From Zizania palustris (taxonomy: Eukaryota; Streptophyta; Magnoliopsida; Poales; Poaceae), in NCBI GenBank assembly GCA_019279435.1, contig JAAALK010000289.1, positions 87,885,023-87,949,022 on the forward strand: 64,000 bases of DNA, read 5' to 3'. Shown piece after piece: positions 57,300 to 64,000 of this stretch. Both the position numbers and the translations under genes were made by a program. The first letter of the stretch is position 1. Every line of letters begins with the position of its first letter. Under the pieces are notes generated by a model, which saw only the letters and a list, made by a program, of their open reading frames with translations, was not told the origin of the DNA and made no database searches.

Positions 57300-57921
57300 A
57301 CCAACCCTCGGATACGCTAACAAAATCGTAATTTGAGAGATCACGCCCCGACAAGCATTCTACCTTGTTGTGGATGGCATCGACGGACGCATCGGCCAAG
57401 TCAACATGGGCCGATGCGTCTGCGTGTACTGTCTCAACCTCGTCGTCATCCCACTATATAAGGCGTTGGTGCAAGGTAGATGGGACACAATGATTGGCGT
57501 GAATCCAATCACGCCCTAGAAACACATTTTAGTTACCTTGCACGTTGACGACGAAGAATGCGGTAGGCAGCATCTTATTCCCCACCGTCATCTCCAGAGA
57601 TAGCACACGCTTGGCTTCTATGGTGTCGCCGTTGAAGCCATTGAGCGTCACGTTAGTCTTCTTTAGGTCATCTACATTTTTGCCAAGCTTCGTTAGAAGG
57701 GATTACGACATTAGGTTGACGGTGGCTCCTCCGTTAATGAGCATCTTTGACACAGGCTTTCTGTCGATGTGCCCTCTAATGTAGAGTGGCTTCAAGTGAT
57801 GATCTATCTCTTTGGGCTTCCTAAAGACAACGTCCCGTGGGCCTAGATCTAGATGAGCGATCCCGGCCTCCTCCTGTACTAGAGCGAACTCAAAGGGCAG
57901 CATGACAACATTTATGTCCAT
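57300..57921 (-). pseudogene. B1 protease, catalytic Asp lost
   Basis: 57921-57703 reads through MDINVVMLPFEFAL to MLINGGATVNLMS. The retropepsin motif normally has Asp at the position that is Asn here (codon AAC); in B2 the Asp is kept but the next codon is a stop. The remainder of the protease continues to about 57300 in a broken frame. Confidence 0.8.
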
Positions 57922-60430
57922 CGCCTAGGCAGTGGGCCCCTCGGAGATGTGTGTGTAGTCGTTGTCATGCAGTTCATCGTCATCGTCACTCGGAATGGGA
58001 GACGAGTTGTTCAACACAACTGGCTTGGGCTTCTAAACCTTCTTTGTGGCGGGCTGAGGGTGGATCTCCTCGAAAATTGCATCTCGTTCCTCCTCGGCCT
58101 TACTTTCTCACATCTCCTTCGCCCGCAGGCGTTGCAAGCTTTTTTTTGTGATTTGGACATTCCTAGGGTGCCCATGATGGTTGCTGCTGAGTGCCAGGCG
58201 CCACGACTTTGCTTTTCATATTTTTGGCCGAATGGGTCTCGCCCGGGTTGGCCTCTAATAATTTTCGCTTGCCGGAGCTGTCTTTCTTTGTCTTGCCGGT
58301 CAGACCGGGATTACCGGACCGGTCTGACCGAGGTGCGCCGGTCGGACCGGCCATGGTGAGCCGGTCGGACCGGCCTATGCCGACAACTGTTGTAAGGTCG
58401 GTCGTGCTGACCATAGATGGCCGGTCGGACCAGCCCTCGGGTAGGGTTTCGGTTATCCCTAGCGACGTACCTTGGCGATGTTTTGCCGGTGTTCCCTTCT
58501 GGACTAGGGCCTCTTGTTACCCTACTTTTATGATGATGGTCTCCGGGTCAGTTCCATGTTCACCTCCTCTGGCGTTGCCTTGCATGACTCGATTTTGGCG
58601 TGCTATGGACAAACGATGGAAGATGTTCTCTTTTTGTGCTAGAATTTGTCCCTACCAATCATAAATGCTAGAAGGAGCAGTGGTGTTAGCGGCGGAGTGC
58701 TGCGTGGAGTCCTTTGGCGGTGGGGACCAGACTTGGGGCCACGGGGCCATCGTCCAGCACTACGACGGCGGCATTAGAGGCTGCAGCGGCCTCGCCCACT
58801 AAGGGCCAAACTCATTACTCTGTTGGAGGTTCGTCCATGTCGAGGGTATCTCGGACCATATCAACGAGGGGTCCTGCCAGACCTGAGGTAAGTTGGCCCA
58901 CTATGGAGGCGGGTTCGGCCACTAGGGACCGAACTCAGCCGGAGTCTAGGCCCACAACGGAGGAGGATTTGGCCATTGGGGGCCGGACCAACTCGAAGGC
59001 TGGGTCCTTTACGGAGGTGGGTTTGGCCATTGGGGGCCGAACTCGCCTTTCTAAGGGCTGGATCTTCTAGGGGGTTCAGTTGTCTCGGAGCTCACAGCCG
59101 AATGCTCATCTTCTTGGACCTCCTCTGGTGTTTATCCAGAAGCATCTTGTATGTTACCTTCGACTTTCTGCGGGCCCTAGCCAATGATGGTGCTTTGATA
59201 TTTTCTTTCCACGCCACTAGCTCTAGGTTCTTCCGTACAAGTGTATGCGCGCATTGTTCTCCTATGATGACTACTTTCCCTTTGGCTGACTCAGCCTATT
59301 CTGTCCGAATCAACACCTTCTTTTCCTCGAGATCGATGGTGTTCATGGGAAAGGGGTCCCTATCTAACTTCATCTTTGGACTAGCCTCAATTTTCAATCG
59401 TCCTTCCTCTATGGCCAATTGAACCTGCCGACGAAAAACATTACAATCATTAGTATAGTGGGAATGCGAATCATGCCACTTACAGTAGGGGCGCTTCTTT
59501 AATTCATCGGCAGATGGCATGACTTGACCTTTAGGTAGTCTCAGAAGTTGGTTTTTAAAGAGGAAGTCAAATATTTTATCACATTTAGTTACGTCGAATG
59601 AATATTTAACTTCATTGGGCCGACTCTTGGAGGGAGACGGCCGTAATTCGGAGCAGGTGAAGGGCTTGGACTTAGTGTTCCAAGTCCATTCAGCCGCATA
59701 CATGTCGGCCGAATCATCTTCTTCTTCGGACTCCTCTTCGTCAGAGTGCTCCATAATATGGACTCTAGCTTTAGGTTTGGTGAAAGTCTTGACAAATCTT
59801 TTATCTTTGGCTCGGCTTTCTTGGACAAGAGCCTGATGTAGGACTTGGCTGACGTCTAAGAAATTATGGTTGTCTAATCTTTCATTTATCTCGGGGCGCA
59901 AGCCATTAAATACTAAGTCTGCGAAGTCTCTCTCTGAAATATTTAAACTAAAGCATCGGTTCCGGGTGTCCCTAAAGCACTTGACGTACTCAGAGATGAT
60001 TTGCTAGATTTTTTCCTGACCGATGTTAAATGGGAAAGCCTCAGTTCAGTTTCACCCGCGTAGAAATAATCGTGGAATTTTTTCTCTAGCTGGGCCCATG
60101 TCTGCACGGAGTTCGACAGCAGTGCCAGAAACCAAGTAAATGTGGTGGCGGACAGCGAAAGAGAAAATAGTCTAAGTTTTAGCGTGTCCGACCGACTAGC
60201 TTTGCCACACTGTGCTAAAAACTGGCTAATGTGCTCTAGTGTGGTCTTACTACCCTCTCCATCAAACTTAGTGAAACCTGGGACTCTATAACTGCGAGGG
60301 TATGGGACAGTGTCAAAGTGGTCGGGATACGGCTTCTGGTAAATTCTAGCCCTATCCTGATGGGCAAAGCCGGTGCACTCCCTAAATACCACGCGTATTT
60401 TCTCTTTGATGTTGTCCTAGCCTCCTGCCT
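57922..60430 (-). pseudogene. B1 gag and gag-protease linker
   Basis: 60392-59943 is the capsid-like N-terminal half (YRVPGFTKFDGEGSKTTLEHISQFLAQC, WFLALLSNSVQTWAQLEKKF). 59901-59296 is the C-terminal half with nucleocapsid-like YCKWHDSHSHYTNDC and FRRQVQLAIEEGRLK. 59290-58420 is an acidic and Pro/Gly-rich region in several frames. 58414-58163 encodes GIGRSDRLTMAGPTGAPRSDR over the palindrome array. It is interrupted at 60430 by the CACTA element, at the site where B2 reads CCTCCTGCCTACGCAC uninterrupted (32302-32317). Confidence 0.82.
58298..58431. repeat. Palindrome array in B1 gag-protease linker
   Basis: GGTCNGACC starts at 58298, 58321, 58340, 58363, 58400 and 58423; intervals 23, 19, 23, 37 and 23 bp. 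On the minus strand, successive palindromes are read in different frames, giving RSDR and then GPTG. Same place as the B2 array at 29001-29110. Confidence 0.88.
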
Positions 60431-60599
60431 CACTACAAGAAAACAAAAGGTTTTCGTCGGCTATTTTAACTTCCGTCGGCATTTCGAGAAGCCGACGGAA
60501 GTTAAATAACTTCTGTCGGCCTAGAGGAGCCGACGGAAGTTAAGCTAACTTCCGTCGGCTTTTCATAGTGGCCGATGAAAGTTAAGCTAACTTCGTTAC
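60431..60599. repeat. CACTA terminal and subterminal repeats
   Basis: The 14-bp terminus is followed by at least six copies of an 11-bp core CTTCCGTCGGC or its reverse complement in alternating orientation (60470-60590). Paired copies form perfect-looking hairpins, for example AACTTCCGTCGGC (60468-60480) with GCCGACGGAAGTT. Such motifs in En/Spm bind the TNPA-type protein (family knowledge). Confidence 0.88.
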
Positions 60600-62349
60600 A
60601 TGCCTCTTACAGCTCGGGTGAAACGATTGTTTCTCTCAAAGAAAACCGCTAGACATATGCGATGGCATAAAGAAGGTGTACGTGAGAATAATCAAGTAAT
60701 GGTGCACCCATCTGATGGTGAGGCATGGAAGGCTCTAGATGATTTTGATGCAGACTTTGCTAGTGATGCAAGGAAGGTTCGCATCGGGTTGGCAACAGAT
60801 GGATTCACACCTTTCAATGTAACCGCATGGTCGTACTCTTGTTGGCCTGTGTTTGCTATTTCATACAACCTTCCACCTTCATTTTGTATGAAATATGAAT
60901 TTATGTTCCTGTCTCTCATTATACCCGGTCCAGAGCATCCTGGAACACGACTAAACATGATGCTGAAGCCCTTAATTGAAGAGTTGAAACAATTTTGGAA
61001 AGGAGTTGTAGCATATGACTATGACCAGAAGCAAAAATTCAATCTTCGAGTTGCGTATCTATGGTCGGTCCATAATTTTCCGGCATACGGTATTTTTTCT
61101 GGTTGGAGTTGTCATGGAAGGTTGACATGCCCGATATGTGCGAAGGACACAAATTGTTTCCATCTGAACTTCGGGGGAAAGATTTGTTACTTTGATTGCC
61201 ATATATGCTTTTTGCCCTTGAATCACCCATTTAGGTTACAGAGGAACAATTTCAAGAAGGACAATATTGTTGTAAAGGGACCACCAAGGCGTTTAAATGG
61301 TAGAGAAATCGCTGATATGCTGAATGAGTTGGTCCTTAATGAAAATGAGGATGGATTTATAGGATTTGGAACCGAACATAATTGGACCCACATATGTGGC
61401 TTATGGGAACTGCCGTATGTCAAATCACTAATTCTGATGCACAACATTGACATTGTGCATCAGGAACGTAATGTTGGTGAAAGCATTATAAGTACATGTA
61501 TGGATTTTACTGACAGGAAAAAAGATAATGTAAAGGCGAGAAGAGATTTAGCTGAGATTTGTAATCGACCAACCCTTGAGTTGACGAATAGTGGTGGCAA
61601 GCCACGTGCCCCATTTTGTTTAAAACCTAAAGAAAAAAACAAGTAATGAGGTGGTTGAAAAATTTGAAATTCCCAGATGGTTACGCCGCAGGATTTAGAA
61701 GAGCTGTGAATTTGAAGACAGGGAAATTAAATGGATTGAAAAGTCACGATTACCACATAATAATGGAAAGACTCCTTCCTGTAATGTTTCGTGGGTACCT
61801 GAATGATGATGTGTGGAAGGCGTTAGCTGAGCTTAGCCATTTTTATAGACAACTTTGTGCAAAAGAAATTAAGAAAGATATGATGGAGATGCTAGAGAAA
61901 GAGATCCCGTTGTTTTTATGTAAATTGAAAAAAATATTCCCCCCAGGGTTCTTCAATCCAATGCAACATTTACCAGTTCATCTGCCATATGAAGCTAAGG
62001 TAGGTGGTCCTGTGCAATATAGGTTGATGTATCATATTGAAAGGTCCCTAAAGAAGCTTAGAGCGATGGTTGGTAATAAGGCTAGAGTTGAAGGTTGCAT
62101 CGTAGAAGAATTTAAATAGAAAGAGATAGCATACTTCACTAGTGTATACTTTGCTGAGCATCACAATGTCAACACACCTGCTACACGGTACCATATGGAT
62201 GAAGACCATCCTTGTAGTGATCTTCAAATTTTTGGGTGGAAGGGCATAACTGTTGGTGTCTCCACGACATATTATGTAACTTAGGAAGAACAAACATAAG
62301 CCTTGCTCTACATGTACTCAAATATGGAAGAGATGGAACAATATTTCGC
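60600..62349 (+). pseudogene. TNP2-like transposase and DUF4218 region
   Basis: 60600-61646 carries the Transposase_21 (TNP2) core: ARHMRWHKEG, HPSDGEAWKALDDFD, GLATDGFTPFN, LPPSFCMKYEFMFLSLIIPGP, YGIFSGWSCHGRLTCPIC and GLWELPYVKSLILMHNIDIVH. A frameshift in an A-run at 61632-61638 ends it at 61646. The next frame (61646-62119) is the DUF4218-like part (MRWLKNLKFPDGYAAGFRRAV, HDYHIIMERLLPV, PMQHLPVHLPYEAKVGGPVQYRWMY-like). Further stops at 62117-62119 and near 62282 precede the splice donor at 62350. The N-terminal transposase-associated part is absent. The transposase would cut and move CACTA elements; this copy is dead. Confidence 0.88.
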
Positions 62350-62427
62350 GTAAGTAAATATTTTTTAGTTTTATATTTTACCTCCAAATATTATACCCGT
62401 TTGTTTACCTATTCATTACAATGACAG

Positions 62428-63333
62428 TATGTTTGATTCGAAATACTTGACGTCTGGTCGTCAACCAACGGAGAAGCAATTAGATAAATTGCGTCGAGAA
62501 GGAGTAAATGGCGGGCCTAGTTTCCTCACTTGGTTCAGAGAACATGTAAATCCTTACCTTTTGTGACACGTATTATTTTACTCTACTAGGTTAATTATCT
62601 TATAATCTCCTATGATTTGCAGTGCGTGCTCGTTGACAATGTACATATAGACTTGCGACAGCTCTCTTACGGAAGTATTAGTGCCAAAAGTTACGGTCGC
62701 TATGATGTTAATGGTTTTTGCTTCTGTTCAACTATTTTTGAAGCATATCGACCTCTAGCGGCAACAACTAATACTGGAGTTGTTACAAGGATCGTTGATG
62801 GACAAGGACACGAAACTATGTATTATGAAATCATCAAAAATATAATGGAGTATAATTTTGCCGGGAATAAGGAGATTAAAGTAGTCTTCTTCGATTGTGA
62901 TTGGTTTGACCCTAAACATGGTACTCGTGAAAACCAATTTGGGATGGTTGAAGTCAAACACGCGGAACGATTATCTGGTTGCGATAATTTTGTCCTTGCT
63001 CACCAAGTCGAGCAGGTGTATTATATGTCGTACCCATGTGAAAAACTAAGTGCTTGGTGGGTAGTCTGCAAAGTGAATCCTCGGGAACGTCTACACACCC
63101 CTAGTGATGGCGCTTATCAATTGGAGGTTGAAGAGGTCGATGAGGTTTACCAAGATGATGAATTGCCAATTTCATTTAATGTAGAGTCAGAATCATCGAC
63201 AGATTCTTTTCTCGGCGATTCTAATGATGTGGTAGTTCCCGAGAAAAAGAAACACCAACATACGAAGAAAAAAGTAACATGGCGTGCTTTGGGGAGAAAA
63301 GAACAAATTGATCCTGATTTTGATGATAATTGA
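62428..63333 (+). pseudogene. TNP2 gene 3' exons with DUF4216-like domain
   Basis: Exon 62428-62545 (DSKYLTSGRQPTEKQLDKLR) and exon 62623-63333. The second has VHIDLRQLSYGSISAKSYGRYDVNG, then the DUF4216-like block VVFFDCDWFDPKHGTRENQFGMVEV, and a C-terminal acidic and basic tail ending at TGA 63331-63333. Introns 62350-62427 and 62546-62622 are GT...AG, 77-78 bp. These exons are open throughout, unlike the preceding part, but they belong to the same broken gene. Confidence 0.82.
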
Positions 63334-63443
63334 CAAGTAATTGTTTTCATACATGCATATGCAATATACTTCATATTACATGTTTTTTCATATGTTCAAA
63401 CCTTCTTTACTAATAAATGCTCATTTGTGCTTGTTTTGAATAG

Positions 63444-63915
63444 GTTGTCGAAAAAGGTGAAGAGTGTCACGAGGAAGCTCTTCCGCTTGGGGAGTACATC
63501 GACGAGTACTCCGGCGAGTACACCGACGAGTCAGGAGGACACCCTATTCCAGGGTAGTTCCTCTTCTTCAAACAGACGTCGTCAAGAGCAGCTCCTGAGA
63601 TGCATAGATCCGACATTAATTGGTCGGCCTATTACATTTCAACTGGATGATGAGGTAACTTTCGAATTGCTTTTTATGCCAGTTATAAACTATTACTAAT
63701 TGTTTCAATACTGTTTTGTAGGAGGAAGAATACTTGGAGAGTCAGGGGGATGTCCCGGAGGGTGCGGGGCAGGGGGATGTCCCGGAGGGTGCGGGTCAGG
63801 AGGAGGGGGCTGAGGCTACCGGGTCCTCAGTATCTTTCAGGACGAGCCACCTGGTCGCCCCACCAGTAATCTCTTCCGGTGGAGCCAAGATCGAGATTAC
63901 GCCTGTAGGTGACGG
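63444..63915 (+). CDS. Second CACTA gene, first visible exons (TNPA-like position)
   Basis: Exon 63444-63654 is preceded by an AG acceptor, basic (RLSKKVKSVTRKLFRLG), then a Ser/Thr-rich repeat (STSTPASTPTS) and SSSSSNRRRQEQLLR. The intron 63655-63721 (GTAACT...TTGTAG) is followed by exon 63722-63915, with a duplicated 9-residue unit GDVPEGAGQ and a GT donor at 63916. No domain is recognised. Its position downstream of TNP2 is that of the En/Spm second gene (TNPA or Transposase_24 family), which is inference. Any 5' exon is not identified. Confidence 0.5.
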
Positions 63916-64000
63916 GTAAGTCTAATACTCTTCTGTTGTTTTGCTTTTTTCAAAAAATTTCTTTCACTAAACTGACTTTATTTATTATGTATTTCTAGAT

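Larger units (their letters stand above)
33515..60430 (-). mobile_element. B1: Tat-type Gypsy element, heavily interrupted
   Basis: Minus-oriented: split 3' LTR (33515-34527, 37827-37934, 51576-51805), purine tract, integrase, two RNase H domains, RT, protease and gag to 60430, where a CACTA transposon enters. The 5' LTR lies beyond the window. The five bases before the LTR are gctag (33510-33514), the expected target duplication in E2. The element hosts a 3.3-kb solo LTR, E1 with A1 inside it, and F1. Summed LTR length is about 1340 bp, longer than in B2. Confidence 0.87.
60431..64000 (+). mobile_element. CACTA (En/Spm) transposon, 5' part
   Basis: Begins CACTACAAGAAAAC, the classic CACTA terminal repeat, with host CCT (60428-60430) as the likely 3-bp target duplication. 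It is inserted in B1 gag. Inside are subterminal repeats, a TNP2-like transposase gene and the start of a second gene. The element runs off the window. The transposase frame starts within 170 bp of the end, so the usual promoter region and the N-terminal exons are missing. Confidence 0.93.

Noticed and set aside
1..64000. tRNA, rRNA, microRNA precursor or organellar insert
   Set aside because: No cloverleaf, rRNA core or organellar gene sequence was recognised on either strand; a covariance-model scan would be needed to exclude small ones.

Overview
This window looks like heterochromatic DNA from a plant nuclear genome, most likely a grass. It holds long LTR retrotransposons with Tat-lineage Ty3/Gypsy hallmarks, Copia-like long LTRs, a TGTAACACCC-type 3.3 kb LTR and a CACTA DNA transposon, and no recognisable host gene. 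No prokaryotic, organellar, rRNA or tRNA feature was seen. Family labels (A to F) are mine; the species and named repeat families cannot be settled from the sequence alone.

Layout. 1-6211: partial Tat-type element A3 (pol on the minus strand, spliced antisense gene on the plus strand, a 119-bp tandem repeat between them). 6212-8757: C1, a truncated long LTR of the E type. 8758-12085: partial Gypsy element D with its own intron-rich antisense gene. 12086-32573: Gypsy element B2 (minus), carrying a solo A-type LTR, the full-length but internally deleted element A2 (18649-26790), a 2.87-kb tandem duplication and the solo LTR F2. 32574-33514: 5' part of long LTR E2. 33515-60430: Gypsy element B1 (minus). 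Its 3' LTR is split by a 3.3-kb solo LTR (34528-37826) and by long LTR E1 (37935-51575), which is itself split by the full-length element A1 (39892-51029). B1 pol is split by solo LTR F1 (52943-54680) and its gag by a CACTA transposon (60431 to the window end).

The order is read from target-site duplications: gatat for A1, gtagc for A2, gtatc for the solo A-type LTR, acttg for the 3.3-kb LTR, actgg for F1, gtcac for F2. Nesting reaches six levels: D contains B2, which contains E2, which contains B1, which contains E1, which contains A1. The outer layers never close because their right halves lie beyond the window.

How the parts work together. A elements have a sense gag-pol (gag, aspartic protease, RT, degenerate RNase H, second RNase H, integrase) and a convergent antisense gene near the 3' LTR. 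That gene has its own TATA box, about five exons and four short GT-AG introns whose positions are shared between copies. B elements lack this gene but carry arrays of a 9-bp palindrome (GGTC-N-GACC) repeated at exactly 23-bp spacing. The arrays lie in three separate places: the LTR, the gag-protease linker and the RNase H-integrase linker. In the two linkers they are translated as RSDR/GPTG-type peptides. I regard these arrays as the most unusual signal here. Nearly all protein genes are broken by stops, frameshifts or deletions, so no element looks autonomous.
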